Assembly (NCBI RefSeq): GCF_900110125.1
Contig: NZ_FOCN01000013.1
Coordinates: forward strand, 33,507 to 97,506
Reading direction: 5' to 3'
Origin: Cryobacterium luteum
GTDB lineage: Bacteria; Actinomycetota; Actinomycetes; Actinomycetales; Microbacteriaceae
Length of the DNA: 64,000 nucleotides
Numbering within the stretch: position 1 is the stretch's first letter; every line of letters begins with the position of its first letter. The notes under the pieces are model-generated. The model was not told the DNA's origin and did no database searches. It saw only the letters and a program-made list of their open reading frames with translations. This document shows positions 44,588-51,993 of the stretch, in pieces. A program made the position numbers and the translations under genes.

Positions 44588-44619
44588 CGCGAGAAGACGG
44601 GCATCACCAAGCCGCTCGG

Positions 44620-45279
44620 CTTCCGTTGGGGACTGAAACGCTGCTGCGCGACAATCCGCCCCGCGCCGAACGGGAGAGCCTCACCGTCAGCATGATTCAG
44701 CAGACGCAACGCGCCGCCCGGCTGGTCGACGACCTGCTGCTCATGACCCGACTCGACCAGGGAGACCCGGGCGTGGCCTTCGAGCCGGTCGACCTGTCGG
44801 CACTCACTCGTGCTGTGGTCGCCGAGCAGCGACAGCTCGGGGCCGGTCGCGAATACGAACTGACAGTCGAACCCGATGTGTGGGTGAGCGGCGACGCGCA
44901 ACGGTTGGCGCAGATTGTGACGAACCTGCTCGGGAACGTGCGGAACGCCACCGAGGCGGGAGCGAGCATCCGCCCCAGCCTGGTCGGTGCCGACGGCACC
45001 GCGCAGCTCGAGGTGACCGATTCCGGATCCGGCGTTCCCGAGGGTGACCGGGAGCGCATCTGTGAACGGTTCGTGCGCCTCGACCCCGCGCGGGCGAGCA
45101 ACCGCGGCGGTTCCGGCCTGGGCCTGTCGATTGCCCGGGCGCTGACCCGAACGCACGGCGGCACCCTACAGTGCCTCGATCCGGTTGCTGCGGTCGACGG
45201 TGCTGTGGTCGACGGTGCTGTGGCAGCCGCGCCGCAGGGTGCCCGCTTCGCGCTCACCCTGCCCCTGGCCGCTGCCTGA
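44620..45279 (+). pseudogene. Histidine kinase 3' remnant
   Basis: The last 220 or so codons of a sensor histidine kinase remain. From about 44638 the frame gives the end of the dimerisation helix (RAERESLT, QQTQRAARLVDDLLLMTRLDQG), then the ATPase with N-box NLLGNVRNAT, G1 DSGSGVP, F-box FVRLDP and G2 GGSGLGLSIA. The sensor part, HAMP domain and the phospho-accepting His box are absent; upstream sequence is NERD gene 1. An ATG at 44692 could start a kinase-domain fragment but without the phosphorylatable histidine. A 15-bp unit, GTCGACGGTGCTGTG, is duplicated near 45195-45224. Confidence 0.8.
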
Positions 45280-45286
45280 CTCCCGA

Positions 45287-46204
45287 CTATTCGCAGCCGG
45301 TCCCGTCACCGTCGCGGTCGAGGTGGCGGCCGTAGCCGGGATCACCGCTGTGCACGGGGGCCGCTCCGGCCTCGCGGGCGGCGGTGCAGTTCTCAAAATT
45401 GACGTCGCTCGGGAGCGGCGCTTCGACGGTCGGCGCGACAAAGGGATCCGTATCGATACTCGCGACCTCGTCGGGACAGTCCGACAGGATGCGCATCATG
45501 GCATCCCGTTCGGCCGCCGTCACCCACAGCGCGTAGCTCGCCTTCACCGACACCTGTCGAGCCACATAGGCGCACCGATAACTCTTCAGCGGCGGCAGCC
45601 AGGTGGCCGTGTCGCCGTCGCCCTTGCGCGAGTTGGTCACGCCGTCGACGGCGAGCAGATTGAGCGGATCGTTGGCGAGCGCCACCCGCTGCTCCGGCGA
45701 CAGCTGCTGAGCGCCGGTCTGCCAGGCATTCGAGAGCGCCACGACGTGGTCGATCTGCACGAGCGCTGAGGTCGTCTGGCCGCGCACGAAGGCGATGGTC
45801 AGGCCGGTATAGGGGCCGAGCAGCGTGCCGCTCTGAACCTCACAGCCGCTGTCGACCACGAGAACGGTGAGGTCGCGGGCCAGGATGTCGTTACGGGTGT
45901 CGCATCCGTTCTGGTCCACATCCTGCCAGGCCGATCCGAAACTACCCTCGCGGTCGTAGCCGGTCTTCGGCGCGCGCCCCTTCACCGGAAGGGTCGCAAG
46001 CACGGTGAGGGCCGCGGTATCAAACGGAGCCTCGGGGGCCGCAGTGACGGCCGGTGACGCCGAAGCTCGTGCACTACTGGTGGGTTCGGCCCGTTCAGAC
46101 GAAACGGATGACCCCGCCACCGACGATCCCACCAGGATCGCCGCGAACACCCCCACGATCGACCCGATCACCAGAAACGATCGAAGTGCACGTCGAACGG
46201 TCAT
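45287..46204 (-). CDS. Secreted HNH nuclease with excalibur domain
   Basis: Exported protein of 305 aa: N-terminal hydrophobic segment (FLVIGSIVGVFAAILVG, 10-26), Ser/Ala-rich linker, an HNH-type (DUF1524/GmrSD C-terminal-like) nuclease domain with QIDHVVALSNAW (150-161; D152, H153) and NLLAVDGVTNSRKGD (182-196), and a C-terminal excalibur calcium-binding motif ending DRDGDGTGCE (296-305). This layout is typical of secreted actinobacterial nucleases that degrade external DNA. The ATG at 46204 has AGGGAG close upstream; a longer frame to 46576 is unsupported. It ends 7 bases from the kinase remnant, convergently. Confidence 0.88.
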   Translation of the reverse strand: MTVRRALRSFLVIGSIVGVFAAILVGSSVAGSSVSSERAEPTSSARASASPAVTAAPEAPFDTAALTVLATLPVKGRAPKTGYDREGSFGSAWQDVDQNGCDTRNDILARDLTVLVVDSGCEVQSGTLLGPYTGLTIAFVRGQTTSALVQIDHVVALSNAWQTGAQQLSPEQRVALANDPLNLLAVDGVTNSRKGDGDTATWLPPLKSYRCAYVARQVSVKASYALWVTAAERDAMMRILSDCPDEVASIDTDPFVAPTVEAPLPSDVNFENCTAAREAGAAPVHSGDPGYGRHLDRDGDGTGCE

Positions 46205-46366
46205 CGGGCTCCCTCTGGCCGCACGGTACGACCCTTCGAATATACGGGGCCTGCCCGGCCGACCGCGAAACACGGCGCGCATCAGCATTGGTGAAAAGTC
46301 ACCCCTTTTGGGGGTCTTGAAAAGCGGATGACGCTGGCAGGATATAGAACCCGGCGAGGAGCACTG

Positions 46367-47050
46367 ATGACTCACATACTCTCCACGCGGCGGCGTCTGA
46401 CGACGCCCCCGGAACTGCCCGAATCGACTCGCGCTGGAGCGCCTCGAAGTTCGACCGGCCCGGCCTGGCTGCTTGGTCGTGCCCTCCGCCCGGCGGTGAC
46501 GCCGATCGACCTGGCGCTGGCCAGGGCACGCAGCGAGATCGCCGTTGACACGCTGCTTGACACGCTGCCCGAGCATTGGGCCGCCTTCAGCTCACCCGCA
46601 CTCGGCGGTGACAACGCATGCGCGGTGCGCCTGTTGGTCGGCCCCGGCGGTGTTCTCGCGCTGCACGCGCAGCTCTATGACGGCCGGATTGCCTGGGTGC
46701 ACGGCCACACGGTGTTCGCCGCCGGAGCGTGCTCGCCGAATCTCGCGCTCGCCGCAGCCGATGCGCACCGCCTCACGGCGCTATTGCGCGGACGGCTTCC
46801 GCTGCGCACAGCGGTGCAACCGGCTCTCGTCGTGCTCGGCGCCCGCGCGTTGTGGACCAGCGGCCGCCCGACCGCGCGAAAGGCAGGGATGCCGGTGCTC
46901 GGCGCCGGCGCGCTCGGCTCCTGGCTGGCCGCCCGCCCGCAGGTACTGCGCCCGATCGAACGCATGGAGCTCGCGGCCGTGATCGACAACCCGCTGACCT
47001 GGGGTGTTCGCCCGTCAATCGTGCCGCGGCCCGATACCGTGGGGGAGTAG
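46367..47050 (+). CDS. NERD-like protein, paralog 2, catalytically degenerate
   Basis: Protein of 227 aa related to the NERD paralogs at 43787 and 48051, with RSEIAVDTLLDTLPEHWAAF and VRLLVGPGGVLALHA aligning to their cores. The Asp-His of the nuclease motif is replaced by Arg-Leu, and the later lysine is absent, so nuclease activity is not expected. It also lacks the C-terminal membrane helix of the other two. The ATG at 46367 has GAGGAG 6 bases upstream. It is divergent from the secreted nuclease; its promoter region contains ACCCCTTTTGGGGGT near 46301-46315. Confidence 0.72.
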   Translation: MTHILSTRRRLTTPPELPESTRAGAPRSSTGPAWLLGRALRPAVTPIDLALARARSEIAVDTLLDTLPEHWAAFSSPALGGDNACAVRLLVGPGGVLALHAQLYDGRIAWVHGHTVFAAGACSPNLALAAADAHRLTALLRGRLPLRTAVQPALVVLGARALWTSGRPTARKAGMPVLGAGALGSWLAARPQVLRPIERMELAAVIDNPLTWGVRPSIVPRPDTVGE

Positions 47051-47100
47051 CCACCGCCGACAGGTGGCACCACGGCAACGACGCCCGGAATGGACTCCCG

Positions 47101-47589
47101 ATGCACAGCGACGACCTCGCCCACCTGAACACCCTGCTCGACCAGGAACGCACCCTGCAGTTCTCCGGCTTCAGCCACGACGATGCCTGGGTGCTCGGTA
47201 CCCGGCTGCGCACGATCGCCGCCGCGCAGGCCCTGCCGATCGCGATCGCGATCATGCTGGGTGACCAACGGGTGTTTCAGGCCGGCCTGGGGGGAGCATC
47301 CGCTGATAATGACGCCTGGCTGGAACGCAAGTTCGCCGTCGTGCGCCGGTACGGGCATTCTTCGCTCGCCGTCGGCGTGGAGTTTCGCAGCCGTGGGGTC
47401 GATTTCGACCGTGATTCCCGGCTGGACCCGGCACGGTTTGCTGCACACGGGGGAGCGTTTCCGCTGTTCGTGCACGGCGCGATGGTGGGCATGGTCGGCG
47501 TCTCCGGTCTGCCGCAGCTTGACGACCACGCCCTCGTCGTTCGGGCGCTTCGTGAGCAGCTCACGACCGGCACGCACCCCGACGCTTAG
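47101..47589 (+). CDS. UPF0303 / heme-degrading-domain (DUF336-like) protein
   Basis: Protein of 162 aa of the UPF0303 group (HbpS/GlcG-like fold). Segments such as LPIAIAIMLGDQRVFQAGL and AHGGAFPLFVHGAMVGMVGVSGLPQLDDHALV are characteristic. HbpS in Streptomyces binds heme and modulates a sensor kinase, but most UPF0303 proteins are uncharacterised. The ATG at 47101 lies 50 bases after the NERD gene on the same strand, so co-transcription is possible. Its end overlaps the next gene, on the other strand, by four bases. Confidence 0.85.
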   Translation: MHSDDLAHLNTLLDQERTLQFSGFSHDDAWVLGTRLRTIAAAQALPIAIAIMLGDQRVFQAGLGGASADNDAWLERKFAVVRRYGHSSLAVGVEFRSRGVDFDRDSRLDPARFAAHGGAFPLFVHGAMVGMVGVSGLPQLDDHALVVRALREQLTTGTHPDA

Positions 47590-47795
47590 CGCTTCGTCGG
47601 CCCGTTCCCCTTGGCGGACAGCAGGCGTGCGCGCACCGAGAACGCTCCGCCGACCACGAGCGACACCACGGCCGCCGGAAGGATCACGTCGACGAACTGG
47701 TTGCCCGCGAGCAGATTGGCCAGCAGCAGAAGCACGGCCAGGCCACTGAATCCGAGTCCCGCGATCGCGCAAACGTTGAAAGTCAGGTGTTTCAC
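47586..47795 (-). CDS. Small two-helix membrane protein
   Basis: Protein of 69 aa with two hydrophobic segments, AIAGLGFSGLAVLLLLANLL and DVILPAAVVSLVVGGAF, and a basic tail. The GTG at 47795, giving MKHLTFNV with GGA nine bases ahead, is preferred; an ATG at 47864 would add 23 residues that do not look membrane-associated. No family is recognised. Codon use is normal for the region. Confidence 0.6.
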   Translation of the reverse strand: MKHLTFNVCAIAGLGFSGLAVLLLLANLLAGNQFVDVILPAAVVSLVVGGAFSVRARLLSAKGNGPTKR

Positions 47796-47965
47796 GTACG
47801 GATCCAATCGGTGGGGGACTTTCAGGCTAGCCGACGTTGCCCTACTTAGTGGGGGAGGCAGCATTCAAGGCTGCACCCCTAGATTGATAGCGGATGCTCC
47901 GCGCCAGCCTCGCACGTCGCTCCAGTGCCGAATGAGCATTACTTAGGAATTGCTAACCAATGCTG

Positions 47966-48038
47966 CGACACGGCCGATTGTTGGAACGGAATCGGCAGGT
48001 GTCGGTGCCACCATAGTACGGGGTGCAAACCCGTGGTG
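47966..48038 (+). other. Predicted structured RNA leader ahead of NERD gene 3
   Basis: Two hairpins precede the start. The first is nested: CGACAC (47966-47971) pairs with GTGTCG (47999-48004), enclosing GCCGATT (47973-47979) with AATCGGC (47990-47996). The second pairs CACCA (48009-48013) with TGGTG (48034-48038) and CGGG (48019-48022) with CCCG (48030-48033), ending at the ribosome site GAGG (48038-48041). The second hairpin could mask translation initiation. An alternative view is that the frame from GTG 47925 is translated, giving a Cys-rich N-terminus. Confidence 0.4.
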
Positions 48039-48050
48039 AGGCAAGTGAAC

Positions 48051-48926
48051 GTGGCCACAACAATTCTCGGCGCTGGAGTACCCGCTCGTGACAGCGAGCC
48101 CGCTCGCTCGGCGGTGCCGTTCATCCCCACCGCTCCCGGCCGGTTTGCCGGCCAATCCGTCGTTGAGGAACTGCTCCGCCAGCATGGCGACCGACCGCAG
48201 CGCTCCCGGCTGGCCCGCACCCTGGGCGCCTCGCCGCTCGATGCGAACGAGTTGAGCTGGTTGCGGGCGGCGCAGGCCGAGATGATTGTCGGAGATATTC
48301 TCGCCCGGCTCCCCGAGGGGTACAGCGTCTATCATTCCCTGCCCATTCGCCACACAGCGTTCTGGGTCGATCACCTCGTCGTCGGCCCGGGAGGAATTTT
48401 CTCGATCAACTCGAAGACCCACTGGGATCGCGACCTGACCGGTTCGCAGCGTTCGATCCCGATCGGCGAACACGCCATGCCGTACCTGCGTGACGCCCGG
48501 TTCGAATCGGCCCAGATCACCGCGCTGCTCGCCAAGGCGATGCCGGCGACCTCCGTGGTTCAACCCGTGATCGTGCTGGTCAACCCGCACAAGATTTTAC
48601 TCGCCCGCAAGCCCGATACCGTGACGGTCATCGACTCGCCACGCCTCCGCCGGTGGCTCGTTGGGCGCCCGCAGGTGTTCAGCGCCGAGCAGCAGGCCGC
48701 GCTCACCACGCTCGTCGACGACCCGGGGACCTGGCGTGCGGCCGGCCAGCCGCTCGCTCCGGCGCACCTGCACGCCCGGTTCACCGCACTCGAACAGCAG
48801 GTCGCGGCCGCCCGCACCCGACGCACGACGTTCACAGTTCTCGCCGCTGCGGCGGCCGCGACCGTGCTCGCTCTGGCGACCGCGCCGCTCATCGTCACCG
48901 CCGTCGAGTACCTCGCCGCCCGCTGA
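48051..48926 (+). CDS. NERD-domain membrane protein, paralog 3
   Basis: Protein of 291 aa with a NERD domain and a C-terminal membrane helix (FTVLAAAAAATVLALATAPL). It keeps the motif residues: E in AQAEMIVGDIL, D in WVDHLVVGPGGIF and K in SINSKTHWD. It is therefore the only one of the three paralogs that looks potentially active, although the residue two before the lysine is Asn, not Glu or Gln. QSVVEELL near the N-terminus matches QSIIEVLL of paralog 1. GTG 48051 is chosen for its spacing from GAGG at 48038-48041; GTG 48045 is also possible. Confidence 0.8.
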   Translation: MATTILGAGVPARDSEPARSAVPFIPTAPGRFAGQSVVEELLRQHGDRPQRSRLARTLGASPLDANELSWLRAAQAEMIVGDILARLPEGYSVYHSLPIRHTAFWVDHLVVGPGGIFSINSKTHWDRDLTGSQRSIPIGEHAMPYLRDARFESAQITALLAKAMPATSVVQPVIVLVNPHKILLARKPDTVTVIDSPRLRRWLVGRPQVFSAEQQAALTTLVDDPGTWRAAGQPLAPAHLHARFTALEQQVAAARTRRTTFTVLAAAAAATVLALATAPLIVTAVEYLAAR

Positions 48927-48951
48927 CCCTGCACCGCCCGCCTCGTTTCGT

Positions 48952-49044
48952 GGCCAAATCAGGAAAATTGCGCCGGCCAGCATCCGGTCGTTGCCAGAAC
49001 AGCGGGTGGGATAACCGTGCGAGCCCGGATTTCCTGAATTGGCC
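48952..49044. repeat. Dispersed 93-bp palindromic element, copy C
   Basis: Inverted repeat with arms 48952-48969 (GGCCAAATCAGGAAAATT) and 49027-49044 (GGATTTCCTGAATTGGCC), most positions paired. The right arm is the same as that of copy A at 34504-34596 except for one base in the core, and the element is the same length. It lies between convergent genes and could act as a terminator. Confidence 0.85.
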
Positions 49045-49066
49045 CCCTGCCGGAGCCAGACGCGGC

Positions 49067-49729
49067 CTAGGTGAGGCGCTCGAGAACCGTGCCCTCACGC
49101 ATCCGCTCCACGCGAACGACGTGGTCGCGCAGATCGCGCACCCCGCGGGGGATGGCGAGCTCGGCGATATCCTGCCCCTTGGTCACCGCGTGCGACCGGG
49201 TGGGGTGCCGGTATTCTTCGATCGACTCGAAGGTGTCGCGCCCGCGCGGTTCCTTACTGTGCCGCTGCGCGAAGCCGGAGTTGATGGCGCTCAGCTCGAT
49301 CTCGTTCTCGTGGGCGGCAACCAGGCTCTTCGTGTTCAGGGTGATCACGGTGTGGGCGTCGTCGCGGTAGGAGCGGGCGTTCAGCAGGTCACGCAGCAGC
49401 CGCGGCTGCAGGTGAAAGAACACCCGGTCGTTGAGGGCCGCGTACCATTCGGCGAGCGTCATATCGTCGAGGGCGTCCTCGAGCGAGGGCTCATGAATGG
49501 CCTTCTGGTGACGGATGACCGCGGTGCCGAATTCCGGATGCTCCAGCACGTGCGACTCACCGCGCCGCTTGCCCAGAATGGCAGCCTGCGGGGCGCCCTG
49601 CTTGACGCCCCAGCGGGTCACGAGCGCGGACGGACTGAGCAGCCCGTGCCGCTCAATGGCGGGCCAGCTGTCGTCGGCGGCCACGTGGTAGAGCTCGGGA
49701 TACAGTCGAATCAGATCGCGGGACAACAC
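49067..49729 (-). CDS. DUF7002-like protein
   Basis: Protein of 220 aa beginning MLSRDLIRLYPELYHVA and containing DDSWPAIERHGLLS, LDDMTLAEWYAALNDRVFFHL and TLNTKSLV. The phrase pattern (entry helix, HGLLS, WYxxLNxxVFFW-type strand, TxxLV) is that of the DUF7002 group, distantly reminiscent of ADP-ribosyltransferase-fold proteins. Function is unknown. The GTG at 49729 is the first start giving the family N-terminus; upstream sequence is low complexity, with AGCCGC repeated near 49771-49794. Confidence 0.7.
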   Translation of the reverse strand: MLSRDLIRLYPELYHVAADDSWPAIERHGLLSPSALVTRWGVKQGAPQAAILGKRRGESHVLEHPEFGTAVIRHQKAIHEPSLEDALDDMTLAEWYAALNDRVFFHLQPRLLRDLLNARSYRDDAHTVITLNTKSLVAAHENEIELSAINSGFAQRHSKEPRGRDTFESIEEYRHPTRSHAVTKGQDIAELAIPRGVRDLRDHVVRVERMREGTVLERLT

Positions 49730-50160
49730 ATTTCGAGCGTACTCTTCGGTTGATGGGCCCCGAGCCAGGCAGCCGCAGCCGCAGCCGCAGCCGTAGCCTC
49801 TGCCCCGCACCACTTCGCTCGCGCCGGTCTGCGAAGATCCCCACACCGCTGGTCGAGCCTGTCGAGACCGCCATCGACCAACGTGAGCGGCCTGCTGACG
49901 CACCAACGGAGAAATCAGCCGCGAAGCTCGTGTGTCGCGAGCACCGTGCGGCCGCTGGATGCCGCCCGCGGCGCCATATCCACGAGCGCGATCTGGGTCA
50001 GGCGCAGTTCGTCGCCCGCGTGCACCCGACCCTGGGACTTCACGGCGACGTGCGCCCGAAACTGCGGCCCGGTAAACGCCGGCGCGTTCAAAGACGAGGC
50101 GAGCGGCCCAGAAGGGCCGTAAGCGTAGCCACTGCGGAGTCGGAGCGGTACAACTGACTC
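49730..50160. other. Gap with a coding-like minus-strand fragment
   Basis: No full gene is seen in these 431 bases. On the minus strand 49915-50091 can be read as a 58-codon frame from a TTG (LNAPAFTGPQFRAHVAV at the start, ending TVLATHELRG) with the third-position GC bias and the GCGGCATCC phrase typical of genes here, so it may be the 3' end of a degraded gene. Its family is not recognised. A hexamer AGCCGC repeats four times at 49771-49794. Confidence 0.4.
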
Positions 50161-51825
50161 ATGACGAGTTCGCGCCTCATTCTCGGCCCCATGATGCGGT
50201 ACGTCGACGCTGTCTCGGCGAGTATCTGGTTCGAGACGCGGGATGCCGGTCAGGTTGTGGTGCGGGCCGCTGGTCGCTCGTGGGCGGCGCGCACCTTCGC
50301 CGTGCACGGCCATCACTACGCCCTGGTGCACGTGCACGACCTGCACCCCGATTCGACCCTGCCGTACACCGTGGAGATCGACGGCAATCTGGTGTGGCCT
50401 GATTCCGAGTCCGCGTTTCCCGCCTCTGTCATCGCGACCCTGGGGAGCGAGCATGCGCTTCGCCTGTCGTTTGGTTCCTGCCGCACCAGTGTTCCCCACG
50501 ACGAAAACGGCAACCGCTCGCACGGCGTCGACGCCCTGCGAGCCAGCGCTCTTCGCCTGGCTTCGCCGAACACCGGCGTGCCGCGGCCGGATCTGATCCT
50601 CTTTCTCGGCGATCAGGTCTATGCCGACCTGACCACGGAGAAGATGCAGGAGTTCATTCGGGCGCGGCGGGACATCAGCGAGCCGCCCGGCGAAGAACTG
50701 GCCGACTTCGAAGAGTACGCGCACCTCTACCGCCTGGCCTGGTCAGATGAAGCGAACCGTTGGCTGCTGGCTACCGTGCCGACCGCGATGATTTTCGATG
50801 ACCACGATATTCGCGACGACTGGAATACCTCGCTGAGCTGGAAGCGCGAGATGGAGGCGACGACGTGGTGGCGGGGGCGCATCGTTGCGGGGTTGGCCTC
50901 CTACTGGGTGTACCAGCATCTCGGCAACATGTCGCCCGCCGAACGAGCCGACGACGAGATGTGGCGGGAGATCGCCGGCCACAGCGCCGCCGCCGAACTC
51001 GATATCAGTGCCCGGCTCGATGCGTTTGCACAGCGGTGCGATCAGGAACCCACCAGCTACCGGTGGAGTTACTGCCGCGACATCAACGATGTTCGCCTGA
51101 TCGTGGTCGACTCCCGCGCAGCTCGGCAACTGGAACCTGCCCGACGCGCCCTGCTTGACGAAGACGAAACCCACTGGCTCGACGAGCGGATGCGCGGCGG
51201 CTTTCGCCACCTGCTGGTCGGTACCTCCCTGCCCTTCCTGCTGCCGCCCGGGCTCCATCACCTGGAGGCGTGGGATGAAGCCGTGTCTGAGGGTGCCTGG
51301 GGCAAACCGGCCGCGCGGATGGGTGAGCGCCTGCGTCAGTTGGTCGACCTGGAGCATTGGGGTGCTTTTCAGCGCAGCTTCCGCCAGCTCGCACGGATGG
51401 CCACGGAAGTGGCCGACGGCCAGCGCGGAACGCCCCCACAGACGGTGACGTTCCTGTCGGGTGACGTGCACTACTCGACCGTGTCCGAGGTGCAGCGAAC
51501 ATCGGGCAGTCGCATCGTTCAGGCCGTCTGCTCGCCGATCCGCAATCCGCTTCCCCGAGCCATGCGGTCCTTCTCCGCTGTGCTCGCCTACGGGATAGCA
51601 ACACGCCTGAGCGCGCTGCTGGCCCGCTCGGCCGGCGTTTCGTCGCCGCCGTTCCGCTGGTCCGGCATCAAGGGTCCCTGGTTCGACAATTGCCTCGCGA
51701 GCCTGGAGGACACTCCCGCCGGGCTTGAGCTTCATTGGGAACGGGGCGTCGTGCAGGGCGGCGACCACGGGCATCCGCTCGTCGAGACCGTTGCGACAAT
51801 CACGCTGACGCCCCGAGCGCCGTAA
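50161..51825 (+). CDS. PhoD-like alkaline phosphatase family protein
   Basis: Metallophosphatase of 554 aa. Metal-binding motifs are FGSCRTS, LFLGDQVYAD, IFDDHDIRDDW and FLSGDVHYSTVSE. An N-terminal beta domain of about 95 residues precedes the catalytic part. No signal peptide or twin-arginine motif is seen, unlike secreted PhoD, so this is probably one of the cytoplasmic PhoD-like enzymes whose substrates are unknown. The ATG at 50161 follows within bases of the start of the conserved RLILGPMMRYVD region. Confidence 0.88.
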   Translation: MTSSRLILGPMMRYVDAVSASIWFETRDAGQVVVRAAGRSWAARTFAVHGHHYALVHVHDLHPDSTLPYTVEIDGNLVWPDSESAFPASVIATLGSEHALRLSFGSCRTSVPHDENGNRSHGVDALRASALRLASPNTGVPRPDLILFLGDQVYADLTTEKMQEFIRARRDISEPPGEELADFEEYAHLYRLAWSDEANRWLLATVPTAMIFDDHDIRDDWNTSLSWKREMEATTWWRGRIVAGLASYWVYQHLGNMSPAERADDEMWREIAGHSAAAELDISARLDAFAQRCDQEPTSYRWSYCRDINDVRLIVVDSRAARQLEPARRALLDEDETHWLDERMRGGFRHLLVGTSLPFLLPPGLHHLEAWDEAVSEGAWGKPAARMGERLRQLVDLEHWGAFQRSFRQLARMATEVADGQRGTPPQTVTFLSGDVHYSTVSEVQRTSGSRIVQAVCSPIRNPLPRAMRSFSAVLAYGIATRLSALLARSAGVSSPPFRWSGIKGPWFDNCLASLEDTPAGLELHWERGVVQGGDHGHPLVETVATITLTPRAP

Positions 51826-51993
51826 CCTTAGCCATTCTGTCCCCACATGTGGGCTAGACCCGGTCATTAGAGCACCCGCATGTTTATGCTGGTAGCAGAG
51901 CCAGAAATTGTCAGCTGACTCGTTCGTTCCGGTCCGCGTGATCGCGGTCCGCCGCTCGGAGCGTTCGAGCCGCCAACAGCGGGGGGGCAGAAT

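Noticed and set aside
44692..45279. Functional short histidine kinase
   Set aside because: It would lack the phospho-accepting His box, sensor and membrane part; only the ATPase end is present, so it is listed as a remnant.
49750..50157. Plus-strand small gene
   Set aside because: Its start lies in the AGCCGC hexamer repeat, the translation is Arg/Pro/Ala-rich without pattern, and the minus strand has the better codon signal.
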